Source: Delphinus delphis
Taxonomy: Eukaryota; Chordata; Mammalia; Artiodactyla; Delphinidae
Direction of reading: 5' to 3'
Assembly: GCF_949987515.2 (NCBI RefSeq)
Contig: NW_027192672.1
Location: 1,426,001 to 1,490,000 of the forward strand
DNA: 64,000 nucleotides
Positions 11,598 to 25,140 of the stretch are shown here, one piece after another. A program made the position numbers and the translations under genes. Each line of letters starts with the position of its first letter. Position 1 is the stretch's first letter. The notes beneath the pieces are model-generated. The model saw only the letters and a list, made by a program, of their open reading frames with translations, ran no database searches and was not told the DNA's origin.

Positions 11598-14500
11598 TTG
11601 GCCAAAAAGGGCGTATGCGTTTTTTCCTGAATATATTCAGGAAAAAACACATACGCCCTTTTTGGCCAAGTGCATCATTGTGGACGTTCGGCCTCTTTTC
11701 CTATGCTTTCAATGCAATTCCAGTCTACCTCCTGAAATCGGTTTCCTGCAATTCTGCCCCGCTTTCAAGTCCTCTTGGCAGCCTTACTTCAGTCTATTTT
11801 TGGACGATAGCTGTCATTTATAACTCTGTAGGTTTGTGAATTACAGTGCCCCTGAGCTCCTTTCTTCAACTCGCTTTCTTTTGAGCTGGCCGCAACACCG
11901 CAGGATGGCTTCAGGCCCTAATCTGGTTCCGGCACGGCACGCTGAGCCTTTGGTTATTTCCTCTTCCTGGTGGGAAGTGAGAGTTAAATTTGCCCGTCCA
12001 GACACCTCCAGCTAGTCTCTCATTGGTTTTCGCTATTCCTGTTCATCTTCCGCAGAAATTGCAAACTGGGCCAAACAGGAGGTTAAAGGCGCTGACTCTC
12101 CAAGTGGGGAGAGTGTTAGTAAAGCGTCTGGAATGTTGCACCCGAGTACCAGGGGAGGAAAACTGAGACATATTTGAACACGTCTCCCGTTCACATGGTT
12201 GATCATACTTTGGTTCCACATGCATGTTTTAGCTGAAGGAAGAATACCTTAAACCTGGGTAGTTGAAACCCGTGGAATGGGTACCATGCAATATGACTTC
12301 AAAGGGTCTTCATTTGCTCACCGAACCTCTCCAATCCTATCACTGCTGCGTTTATGCCCCTGTACACATGCTTGATTCTCTTTCGGAGACATAGCAATCC
12401 ATAGGTTTTAAGATACTTGCTAGTCAGGTACATTCTTAGGCGTTTAATATGCGGTGTTGAGTCCATTTCGTTGAGCAAGGAGTAGCTCTTGTCTATTCCA
12501 TATTTGGCTTAAGGAACTTTATCTGTGCTCATTTCAATCTCTGGTTTTATGCAGCACCCCAACTCACCTTTCCCCTTAAGCAAGCATAAGTTGGTTTTCT
12601 AAATTTGAGACCCTGTTCTGTTCTGTAATTCAGTTCCTGTGTGGCCAAGTTTACATTCCGTGTATTACTGATATCTTATGATGTTTCTTTTTCTGTGTGA
12701 CTTATTTCAGTTAGAATCATCATACCTGAATCCACTCATTGTGCTGCTAAGGGCCTGATGACACAGATTTCATTACTGAGTGGTATTGCTTTGTAAGTAA
12801 ATACCACAACTTCTTTATCCATTTTTCACTTTCTGCGGTGTTGAACTTGTACTGTAAATGACGTTCTTGTAAACAGAGCCATTCCAAACTTTGGGGTGGC
12901 TGTGTCTTTTTGATTTTAATTTCCCTAAGCTGTAGGACCATAAGTGGAAGTGCCCTAGGTTCTGTTGCTTTGTTTTTTAGATGTTTCAGGAAACACCATA
13001 CACTTCTCCCGAGTGGTTGTTGGCAATTTACATCCCGCCCATCAGCATAACAAGGCTCCCAGTTCTCCATGGCCTGTCCTGCCTTTCTGGATTTTACACT
13101 TTTTTCAGATGGCCCTTTTGACCGGGGGGAAGTGAGACTTCATTGTAGTGCAGATTTCCTTTGCAAGCTTGCTTGGTTGGCCAAAAAGGGCGTATGCGTT
13201 TTTTCCTGAATATATTCAGGAAAAAACGCATACGCCCTTTTTGGCCAAGTGCATCATTGTGGACGTTCTGCCTCTTTTCCTATGCTTTCAATGCAATTCC
13301 AGTCTACCTCCTGAAATCGGTTTCCTGCAATTCTGCCCCGCTTTCAAGTCCTCTTGGCAGCCTTACTTCAGTCTATTTTTGGACGATAGCTGTCATTTAT
13401 AACTCTGCAGGTTTGTGAATTACAGTGCCCCTGAGCTCCTTTCTTCAACTCGCTTTCTTGTGACCTGGCCGCAACACCGCAGGATGGCTTCAGGCCCTAA
13501 TCTGGTTCCGGCCCGGCATGCTGAGCCTTTGGTTAATTCCTCTTCCTGGTGGGAAATGAGAGTTAAATTTGCCCGTCCAGACACCTCCAGCTAGTCTCTC
13601 ATTGGTTCTCGCTATTCCTGTTCATCTTCCGCAGAAATTGCAAACTGGGCCAAACAGGAGGTTAAAGGCGCTGACTCTCCAAGTGGGGAGAGTGTTAGTA
13701 AAGCGTCTGGAATGTTGCATCCGAGTACCAGGGGAGGAAAACTGAGACATATTTGAACACGTCTCCCGTTCACATGGTTGATCATACTTGGGTTCCACAT
13801 GCATGTTTTAGCTGAAGGAAGAATACCTTAAACCTGGAGAGATGAGACCCGTGTAATGCGTACCATGCAATATGACTTCAAAGGGTCTTCATTTGCTCAC
13901 CGAACCTCTCCAATCCTATCACTGCTGCGTTTATGCCCCTGTACACATGCTTGATTCACTTTTGGAGACATAGCAATCCATAGGTTTTCCGATACTTACT
14001 AGTCAGGTACATTCTTAGGCGTTTAATATGCGGTGTTGAGTCCATTTCGTTGAGCAAGGAGTAGCTCTTGTCTATTCCATATTTGACTTTAGGAACTTTA
14101 TCTGTGCTCATTTCAATCTCTGGTTTTATGCAGCACCCCAACTCACCTTTCCCCTTAAGCAAGCAGAAGTTGGTTTTCTAAATTTGAGACCCTGTTCTGT
14201 TCTGTAATTCAGTTCCTGTGTAGCCAAGTTTACATTCCGTGTATTAGTGATAACTTATGATGTTTCTTTTTCTGTGTGACTTATTTCAGTTAGAATCATC
14301 ATACCTGAATCCACTCATTATGCTGCTACGGGCCTGATGACATAGATTTCATTGCTGAGTGATACTGCATTGTACGTAAGTACCACAAGTTCTTTATCCA
14401 TTTTTCACTTTCTGCGATGTTGAACTTGTACTGTAAACGAGGTTCTTGTAAACAGAGGCGTCCCAAACTTTGGGGTGGCTGTGTCTTTTTGATTTTAATT

Positions 14501-17500
14501 TCCCTAAGCTATAGGACCATAAGTGGCAGTGCCCTAGGCTCTGTTGCTTTGTTTTTTAGATGTTTCAGGAAACACCATACATTTCTCCCGAGTGGTTGTT
14601 GGCAATTTACATCCCGCCCATCAGCATAACAAGGCTCCCAGTTCTCCATGGCCTGTCCTGCCTTTCTGGATTTTACACTTTTTTCAGATGGCCCTTTTGA
14701 CCGGGGGGAAGTGAGACTTCATTGTAGTGCAGATTTCCTTTGCAAGCTTGCTTGGTTGGCCAAAAAGGGCGTATGCGTTTTTTCCTGAATATATTCAGGA
14801 AAAAACACATACGCCCTTTTTGGCCAAGTGCATCATTGTGGACGTTCGGCCTCTTTTCCTATGCTTTCAATGCAATTCCAGTCTACCTCCTGAAATCGGT
14901 TTCCTGCAATTCTGCCCCGCTTTCAAGTCCTCTTGGCAGCCTTACTTCAGTCTATTTTTGGACGATAGCTGTCATTTATAACTCTGCAGGTTTGTGAATT
15001 ACAGTGCCCCTGAGCTCCTTTCTTCAACTCGCTTTCTTTTGAGCTGGCCGCAACACCGCAGGATGGCTTCAGGCCCTAATCTGGTTCCGGCACGGCACGC
15101 TGAGCCTTTGGTTATTTCCTCTTCCTGGTGGGAAGTGAGAGTTAAATTTGCCCGTCCAGACACCTCCAGCTAGTCTCTCATTGGTTTTCGCTATTCCTGT
15201 TCATCTTCCGCAGAAATTGCAAACTGGGCCAAACAGGAGGTTAAAGGCGCTGACTCTCCAAGTGGGGAGAGTGTTAGTAAAGCGTCTGGAATGTTGCACC
15301 CGAGTACCAGGGGAGGAAAACTGAGACATATTTGAACACGTCTCCCGTTCACATGGTTGATCATACTTGGGTTCCACATGCATGTTTTAGCTGAAGGAAG
15401 AATACCTTAAACCTGGGTAGTTGAAACCCGTGGAATGGGTACCATGCAATATGACTTCAAAGGGTCTTCATTTGCTCACCGAACCTCTCCAATCTTATCA
15501 CTGCTGCGTTTATGCCCCTGTACACATGCTTGATTCTCTTTCGGAGACATAGCAATCCATAGGTTTTAAGATACTTACTAGTCAGGTACATTCTTAGGCG
15601 TTTAATATGCGGTGTTGAGTCCATTTCGTTGAGCAAGGAGTAGCTCTTGTCTATTCCATATTTGGCTTAAGGAACTTTATCTGTGCTCATTTCAATCTCT
15701 GGTTTTATGCAGCACCCCAACTCACCTTTCCCCTTAAGCAAGCATAAGTTGGTTTTCTAAATTTGAGACCCTGTTCTGTTCTGTAATTCAGTTCCTGTGT
15801 GGCCAAGTTTACATTCCGTGTATTACTGATATCTTATGATGTTTCTTTTTCTGTGTGACTTATTTCAGTTAGAATCATCATACCTGAATCCACTCATTGT
15901 GCTGCTAAGGGCCTGATGACACAGATTTCATTACTGAGTGGTATTGCTTTGTAAGTAAATACCACAACTTCTTTATCCATTTTTCACTTTCTGCGATGTT
16001 GAACTTGTACTGTAAATGAGGTTCTTGTAAACAGAGCCATTCCAAACTTTGGGGTGGCTGTGTCTTTTTGATTTTAATTTCCCTAAGCTGTAGGACCATA
16101 AGTGGAAGTGCCCTAGGTTCTGTTGCTTTGTTTTTTAGATGTTTCAGGAAACAGCATACACTTCTCCCGAGTGGTTGTTGGCAATTTACATCCCGCCCAT
16201 CAGCATAACAAGGCTCCCAGTTCTCCATGGCCTGTCCTGCCTTTCTGGATTTTACACTTTTTTCAGATGGCCCTTTTGACCGGGGGGAAGTGAGACTTCA
16301 TTGTAGTGCAGATTTCCTTTGCAAGCTTGCTTGGTTGGCCAAAAAGGGCGTATGCGTTTTTTCCTGAATATATTCAGGAAAAAACGCATACGCCCTTTTT
16401 GGCCAAGTGCATCATTGTGGACGTTCTGCCTCTTTTCCTATGCTTTCAATGCAATTCCAGTCTACCTCCTGAAATCGGTTTCCTGCAATTCTGCCCCGCT
16501 TTCAAGTCCTCTTGGCAGCCTTACTTCAGTCTATTTTTGGACGATAGCTGTCATTTATAACTCTGCAGGTTTGTGAATTACAGTGCCCCTGAGCTCCTTT
16601 CTTCAACTCGCTTTCTTGTGACCTGGCCGCAACACCGCAGGATGGCTTCAGGCCCTAATCTGGTTCCGGCCCGGCATGCTGAGCCTTTGGTTAATTCCTC
16701 TTCCTGGTGGGAAATGAGAGTTAAATTTGCCCGTCCAGACACCTCCAGCTAGTCTCTCATTGGTTCTCGCTATTCCTGTTCATCTTCCGCAGAAATTGCA
16801 AACTGGGCCAAACAGGAGGTGAAAGGCACTGACTCTCCAAGTCGGGAGAGTGTTAGTAAAGCGTCTGGAATGTTGCATCCGAGTACCAGGGGAGGAAAAC
16901 TGAGACATATTTGAACACGTCTCCCGTTCACATGGTTGATCATACTTGGGTTCCACATGCATGTTTTAGCTGAAGGAAGAATACCTTAAACCTGGAGAGA
17001 TGAGACCCGTGTAATGCGTACCATGCAATATGACTTCAAAGGGTCTTCATTTGCTCACCGAACCTCTCCAATCCTATCACTGCTGCGTTTATGCCCCTGT
17101 ACACATGCTTGATTCACTTTTGGAGACATAGCAATCCATAGGTTTTCCGATACTTACTATTCAGGTACATTCTTAGGCGTTTAATATGCGGTGTTGAGTC
17201 CATTTCGTTGAGCAAGGAGTAGCTCTTGTCTATTCCATATTTGACTTTAGGAACTTTATCTGTGCTCATTTCAATCTCTGGTTTTATGCAGCACCCCAAC
17301 TCACCTTTCCCCTTAAGCAAGCAGAAGTTGGTTTTCTAAATTTGAGACCCTGTTCTGTTCTGTAATTCAGTTCCTGTGTAGCCAAGTTTACATTCCGTGT
17401 ATTAGTGATAACTTATGATGTTTCTTTTTCTGTGTGACTTATTTCAGTTAGAATCATCATACCTGAATCCACTCATTATGCTGCTCCGGGCCTGATGACA

Positions 17501-17884
17501 TAGATTTCATTGCTGAGTGATACTGCATTGTACGTAAGTACCACAAGTTCTTTATCCATTTTTCACTTTCTGCGATGTTGAACTTGTACTGTAAACGAGG
17601 TTCTTGTAAACAGAGGCGTCCCAAACTTTGGGGTGGCTGTGTCTTTTTGATTTTAATTTCCCTAAGCTATAGGACCATAAGTGGCAGTGCCCTAGGCTCT
17701 GTTGCTTTGTTTTTTAGATGTTTCAGGAAACACCATACACTTCTCCCGAGTGTCTGTTGGCAATTTACATCCCGCCCATCAGCATAACAAGGCTCCCAGT
17801 TCTCCATGGCCTGTCCTGCCTTTCTGGATTTTACACTTTTTTCAGATGGCCCTTTTGACCGGGGGGAAGTGAGACTTCATTGTA
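11570..17884. repeat. Higher-order repeat: two copies of a two-unit block
   Basis: Shared variants recur 3,158 bp apart. The palindromes at 11598 and 14756 both carry the right-arm change ACACATACG and are followed by GTTCGGCC. The units at 13177 and 16335 share GGCCCGGCATGCTG and the phrase GAGAGATGAGACCCGTG. The phrase TAGGTTTTCCGATAC is at about 13,981 and 17,139. The period is therefore two units here, against three units in the neighbouring regions. Confidence 0.8.
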
Positions 17885-20405
17885 GTGCAGATTTCCTTTG
17901 CAAGCTTGCTTGGTTGGCCAAAAAGGGCGTATGCGTTTTTTCCTGAATATATTCAGGAAAAAACGCATACGCCCTTTTTGGCCAAGTGCATCATTGTGGA
18001 CGTTCTGCCTCTTTTCCTATGCTTTCAATGCAATTCCAGTCTACCTCCTGAAATCGGTTTCCTGCAATTCTGCCCCGCTTTCAAGTCCTCTTGGCAGCCT
18101 TACTTCAGTCTATTTTTGGACGATAGCTGTCATTTATAACTCTGCAGGTTTGTGAATTACAGTGCCCCTGAGCTCCTTTCTTCAACTTGCTTTCTTTTGA
18201 GCTGGCCGCAACACCGCAGGATGGCTTCAGGCCCTAATCTGGTTCCGGCCCGGCATGCTGAGCCTTTGGTTATTTCCTCTTCCTGGTGGGAAATGAGAGT
18301 TAAATTTGCCCGTCCAGACACCTCCAGCTAGTCTCTCATTGGTTCTCGCTACTCCTGTTCATCTTCCACAGAAATTGCAAACTGGGCCAAACAGGAGGTT
18401 AAAGGGACTGACTCTCTATGTCAGGAGAGTGTTAGTAAAGCGTCTGGAATGTTGCATCCGAGTACCAGGGTACGAAAACTGACATATTTGAACACGTCTC
18501 CCGTTCACATGGTTGATCATACTCTAGGTTCCACATGCATGTTTTAGCTGAAGGAAGAATACCTTAAACCTGGGTAGTTGAAACCCGTGGAATGGATACC
18601 ATGCAATATGACTTCAAAGGGTCTTCATTTGCTCACCGAACCTCTCCAATCCTATCACTGCTGCGTTTATGCCCCTGTACACATGCTTGATTCTCTTTCG
18701 GAGACATAGCAATCCATAGGTTTTAAGATACTTACTAGTCAGGTACATTCTTAGGCGTTTAATATGCGGTGTTGAGTCCATTTCGTTGAGCAAGGAGTAG
18801 CTCTTGTCTATTCCATATTTGACTTAAGGAACTTTATCTGTGCTCATTTCAATCTCTGGTTTTATGCAGCACCCCAACTCACCTTTACCCTTAAGCAAGC
18901 ATAAGTTGGTTTTCTAAATTTGAGAACCTGTTCTGGTTTGGAATGCAGTTCCTGTGTAGCCAAGTTTACATTCCGTGTATTACTGATATCTTATGATGTT
19001 TCTTTTTCTGTGTGACTTACTTCAGTTAGAATCATCATACCTGAATCCACTCATTGTGCTGCTAAGGGCCTGATGACACAGATTTCATTGCTGAGTGATA
19101 TTGCTTTGTAAGTAAATACCACAACTTCTTTATCCATTTTTCACTTTCTGCGATGTTGAACTTGTACTGTAAACGAGGTTCTTGTAAACAGAGCCGTTCC
19201 AAACTTTGGGGTGGCTGTGTCTTTTTGATTTTAATTTCCCTAAGCTATAGGACCATAAGTGGAAGTGCCCTAGGTTCTGTTGCTTTGTTTTTTAGATGTT
19301 TCAGGAAACACCATACACTTCTCCCGAGTGGTTGTTGGCAATTTACATCCCGCCCATCAGCATAACAAGGCTCCCAGTTCTCCATGGCCTGTCCTGCCTT
19401 TCTGGATTTTACACTTTTTTCAGATGGCCCTTTTGCCCGGGGGGAAGTGAGACTTCATTTTAGTGCAGATTTCCTTTGCAAGCTTGCTTGGTTGGCCAAA
19501 AAGGGCGTATGCGTTTTTTCGTGAATATATTCAGGAAAAAACGCATATGCCCTTTTTGGCCAAGTGCATCATTGTGGACGTTCTGCCTCTTTTCCTTTGC
19601 TTTCAATGCAATTCCAGTCGACCTCCTGAAATCGGTTTCCTGCAATTCTGCCCCGCTTTCAAGTCCTCTTGGCAGCCTTACTTCAGTCTATTTTTGGACG
19701 ATAGCTGTCATTTATAACTCTGCAGGTTTGTGAATTACAGTGCCCCTGAGCTCCTTTCTTCAACTCGCTTTCTTGTGACCTGGCCGCAACACCGCAGGAT
19801 GGCTTCAGGCCCTAATCTGGTTCCGGCCCGGCATGCTGAGCCTTTGGTTAATTCCTCTTCCTGGTGGGAAATGAGAGTTAAATTTGCCCGTCCAGACACC
19901 TCCAGCTAGTCTCTCATTGGTTCTCGCTATTCCTGTTCATCTTCCGCAGAAATTGCAAACTGGGCCAAACAGGAGGTTAAAGGCGCTGACTCTCCAAGTG
20001 GGGAGAGTGTTAGTAAACCGTCTGGAATGTTGCACCCGAGTACCAGGGGAGGAAAACTGAGACATATTTGAACACGTCTCCGGTTCACATGGTTGATCAT
20101 ACTTGGGTTCCACATGCATGTTTTAGCTGAAGGAAGAATACCTTAAACCTGGAGAGTTGAGACCCGTGTAATGCGTACCATGCAATATGACTTCAAAGGG
20201 TCTTCATTTGCTCACCGAACCTCTCCAATCCTATCACTGCTGCGTTTATGCCCCTGTACACATGCTTGATTCTCTTTTGGAGACATAGCAATCCATAGGT
20301 TTTCCGATACTTACTAGTCAGGTACATTCTTAGGCGTTTAATATGCGGTGTTGAGTCCATTTCATTGAGCAAGGAGTAGCTCTTGTCTATTCCATATTTG
20401 ACTTA

Positions 20406-23400
20406 AGGAACTTTATCTGTGCTCATTTCAATCTCTGGTTTTATGCAGCACCCCAACTCACCTTTCCCCTTAAGCAAGCATAAGTTGGTTTTCTAAATTT
20501 GAGACCCTGTTCTGTTCTGTAATTCAGTTCCTGTGTAGCCAAGTTTACATTCCGTGTGTTAGTGATATCTTATGATGTTTCTTTTTCTGTGTGACTTATT
20601 TCAGTTAGAATCATCGTACCTGAATCCACTCATTGTGCTGCTAAGGGCCTGGTGACACAGATTTCATTCCTGAGTGATATTGCTTTGTAAGTAAATACCA
20701 CAAGGTCTTTATCCATTTTTCACTTTCTCCGATGTTGAACTTGTACTGTAAACGAGGTTCTTGTAAACAGAGCCGTTCCAAACTTTGGGGTGGCTGTGTC
20801 TTTTTGATTTTAATTTCCCTAAGCTATAGGACCATAAGTGGAAGTGCCCTAGGTTCTGTTGCTTTGTTTTTTAGATGTTTCAGGAAACACCATACACTTC
20901 TCCCGAGTGGTTGTTGGCAATTTACATCCCGCCCATCAGCATAACAAGGCTCCCAGTTCTCCATGGCCTGTCTTGCCTTTCTGGATTTTACACTTTTTTC
21001 AGATGGCCCTTTTGACCGGGGGGAAGTGAGACTTCATTGTAGTGCAGATTTCCTTTGCAAGCTTGCTTGGTTGGCCAAAAAGGGCGTATGCGTTTTTTCC
21101 TGAATATATTCAGGAAAAAACGCATACGCCCTTTTTGGCCAAGTGCATCATTGTGGACGTTCTGCCTCTTTTCCTATGCTTTCAATGCAATTCCAGTCTA
21201 CCTCCTGAAATCGGTTTCCTGCAATTCTGCCCCGCTTTCAAGTCCTCTTGGCAGCCTTACTTCAGTCTATTTTTGGACGATAGCTGTCATTTGTAACTCT
21301 GCAGGTTTGTGAATTACAGTGCCCCTGAGCTCCTTTCTTCAACTTGCTTTCTTGTGACCTGGCCGCAACACCGCAGGATGGCTTCAGGCCCTAATCTGGT
21401 TCCGGCCCGGCACGCTGAGCCTTTGGTTATTTCCTCTTCCTGGTGGGAAATGAGAGTTAAATTTGCCCGTCCAGACACCTCCAGCTAGTCTCTCATTGGT
21501 TCTCGCTATTCCTGTTCATCTTCCGCAGAAATTGCAAACTGGGCCAAACAGGAGGTTAAAGGCGCTGACTCTCCAAGTGGGGAGAGTGTTAGTAAAGCGT
21601 CTGGAATGTTGCACCCGAGTACTAGGGGAGGAAAACTGAGACATATTTGAACACGTCTCCCATTCACATGGTTGATCATACTTGGGTTCCACATGCATGT
21701 TTTAGCTGAAGGAAGAATACCTTAAACCTGGAGAGTTGAGACGCGTGTAATGGGTACCATGCAATATGACTTCAAAGGGTCTTCATTTGCTCACCGAACC
21801 TCTCCAATCCTATCACTGCTGCGTTTATTCCCCTGTACACACGCTTGATTCTCTTTTGGAGACATAGCAATCCATAGGTTTTAAGATACTTACTAGTCAG
21901 GTACATTCTTAGGCGTTTAATATGGGGTGTTGAGTCCATTTCGTTGAGCAAGGAGTAGCTCTTGTCTATTCCATATTTGGCTTAAGGAACTTTATCTGTG
22001 CTCATTTCAATCTCTGGTTTTATGCAGCAACCCAACTCACCTTTCCCCTTAAGCAAGCATAAGTTGGTTTTTTAAATTTGAGACACTGTTCTGTTTTGGA
22101 ATTCAGTTCCTGTGTAGCCAAGTTTACATTCCGTGTATTAGTGATATCTTATGATGTTTCTTTTTCTGTGTGACTTATTTCAGTTAGAATCATCGTACCT
22201 GAATCCACTCATTGTGCTGCTAAGGGCCTGATGACACAGATTTGATTGCTGAGTGATATTGCTTTGTAAGTAAATACCACAAGTTCTTTATCCATTTTTC
22301 ACTTTCTCCGATGTTGAACTTGTACTGTAAACGAGGTTCTTGTAAACAGAGCCGTTCCAAACTTTGGGGTTGCTGTGTCTTTTTGATTTTAATTTCCCTA
22401 AGCTATAGGACCATAAGTGGAAGTGCCCTAGGTTCTGTTGCTTTGTTTTTTAGATGTTTCAGGAAACACCATACACTTCTCCCGAGTGGTTGTTGGCAAT
22501 TTACATCCCGCCCATCAGCATAACAAGGCTCCCAGTTCTCCATGGCCTGTCTTGCCTTTCTGGATTTTACACTTTTTTCAGATGGCCCTTTTGACCTGGG
22601 GGAAGTGAGACTTCATTATAGTGCAGATTTCCTTTGCAAGCTTGCTTGGTTGGCCAAAAAGGGCGTATGCGTTTTTTCCTGAATATATTCAGGAAAAAAC
22701 GCATACGCCCTTTTTGGCCAAGTGCATCATTGTGGACGTTCTGCCTCTTTTCCTATGCTTTCAATGCAATTCCAGTCTACCTCCTGAAATCGGTTTCCTG
22801 CAATTCTGCCCCGCTTTCAAGTCCTCTTGGCAGCCTTACTTCAGTCTATTTTTGGACGATAGCTGTCATTTATAAGTCTGCAGGTTTGTGAATTACAGTG
22901 CCCCTGAGCTCCTTTCTTCAACTCGCTTTCTTGTGACCTGGCCGCAACACCGCAGGATGGCTTCAGGCCCTAATCTGGTTCTGGCACGGCACGCTGAGCC
23001 TTTGGTTAATTCCTCTTCCTGGTGGGAAATGAGAGTTAAATTTGCCCGTCCAGACACCTCCAGCTAGTCTCTCATTGGTTCTCGCTATTCCTGTTCATCT
23101 TTCGCAGAAATTGCAAACTGGGCCAAACAGGAGGTTAAAGGGACTGACTCTCCGAGTCGGGAGAGTGTTAGTAAAGCGTCTGGAATGTTGCACCCGAGTA
23201 CCAGGGGAGGAAAACTGAGACATATTTGAACACGTCTCCCGATCACATGGTTGATCATACTCTAGGTTCCACATGCATATTTTAGCTGAGGAAGAATACC
23301 TTAAACCTGGGTAGTTGAAACCCGTGGAATGGGTACCATGCAATATGACTTCAAAGGGTCTTCATTTGCTCACCGAACATCTCCAATCCTATCACTGCTG

Positions 23401-25140
23401 CGTTTATGCCCCTGTACACACGCTTGATTCTCTTTCGGAGACATAGCAATCCATAGGTTTTAAGATACTTACTAGTCAGGTACATTCTTAGGCGTTTAAT
23501 ATGCGGTGTTGAGTCCATTTCGTTGAGCAAGGAGTAGCTCTTGTCTATTCCATATATGGCTTAAGGAACTTTATCTGTGCTCATTTCAATCTCTGGTTTT
23601 ATGCAGCACCCCAACTCACCTTTCCCCTTAAGCAAGCATAAGTTGGTTTTCTAAATTTGAGACCCTGTTCTGTTCTGTAATTCAGTTCCTGTGTAGCCAA
23701 GTTTACATTCCGTGTATTAGTGATATCTTATGATGTTTCTTTTTCTGTGTGACTTATTTCAGTTAGAATCATCGTACCTGAATCCACTCATTATGCTGCT
23801 ACGGGCCTGATGACATAGATTTCATTGCTGAGTGATACTGCATTGTACATAAGTACCACAAGTTCTTTATCCATTTTTCACTTTCTGTGATATTGAACTT
23901 GTATGATAAACGAGGTTCTTATAAACGGAGGCGTCCCAAATTTTGGGGTGGCTGTGTCTTTTTGATTTTAATTTCCCTAAGCTATAGGACCATAAGTGGA
24001 AGTGCCCTAGGCTCTGTTGCTTTGTTTTTTAGATGTTTCAGGAAACACCATACACTTCTCCCGAGTGGTTGTTGGCAATTTACATCCCGCCCATCAGCGT
24101 AACAAGGCTCCCAGTTCTCCATGGCCTGTCCTGCCTTTCTTGATTTTACACTTTTTTCTGATGGCCCTTTTGGCCGGGGGGAAGTGAGACTTCATTGTAG
24201 TGCAGATTTCCTTTGCAAGCTTGCTTGGTTGGCCAAAAAGGGCGTATGCGTTTTTTCCTGAATATATTCAGGAAAAAACGCATACGCCCTTTTTGGCCAA
24301 GTGCATCATTGTGGACGTTCTGCCTCTTTTCCTATGCTTTCAATGCAATTCCAGTCTACCTCCTGAAATCGGTTTCCTGCAATTCTGCCCCGCTTTCAAG
24401 TCCTCTTGGCAGCCTTACTTCAGTCTATTTTTGGACGATAGCTGTCATTTATAACTCTGCAGGTTTGTGAATTACAGTGCCCCTGAGCTCCTTTCTTCAA
24501 CTTGCTTTCTTGTGACCTGGCCGCAACACCGCAGGATGGCTTCAGGCCCTAATCTGGTTCCGGCACGGCACGCTGAGCCTTTGGTTATTTCCTCTTCCTG
24601 GTGGGAAATGAGAGTTAAATTTGCCCGTCCAGACACCTCCAGGTAGTCTCTCATTGGTTCTCGCTATTCCTGTTCATCTTCCGCAGAAATTGCAAACTGT
24701 GCCAAACAGGATGTTAAAGGCGCTGACTGTCCAAGTGGGGAGAGTATTAGTAAAGCGTCTGGAATGTTGCACCCGAGTACCAGGGGAGGAAAACTGAGAC
24801 ATATTTGAACACGTCTCCCGTTCACATGGTTGATCATACTTGGGTTCCACATGCATGTTTTAGCTGAAGGAAGAACCTTAAACCTGGAGAGTTAAGACCC
24901 GTGTAATGGGTACCATGCAATATGACTTCAAAGGGTCTTCATTTGCTCACCGAACCTCTCCAATCCTATCACTGCTGCGTTTATGCCCCTGTACACATGC
25001 TTGATTCTCTTTCGGAGACATCGCAATCTATAGGTTTTAAGATACTTACTAGTCAGGTACATTCTTAGGCGTTTAATATGCGGTGTTGAGTCCATTTCGT
25101 TGAGCAAGGAGTAGCTCTTGTCTATTCCATATTTGGCCTA
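20406..25140. repeat. 4,735-bp three-unit duplication, first copy
   Basis: Three consecutive units that recur immediately to the right at a constant offset of 4,735 bp. Private variants present in both copies include GAGACGCGTGTAATGG (21,739 and 26,474), GGGGTTGCTG (22,365 and 27,100), TTATAAGTCTGCAG (22,870 and 27,605), GAACTTGTATGATAAACG (23,895 and 28,630) and ACAGGATGTTAAAGG. I saw no difference in the stretches compared. The left edge lies after TTTGACTTAAGG at about 20,404, where the matching position in the second copy reads TTTGGCCTAAGG. Confidence 0.88.
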
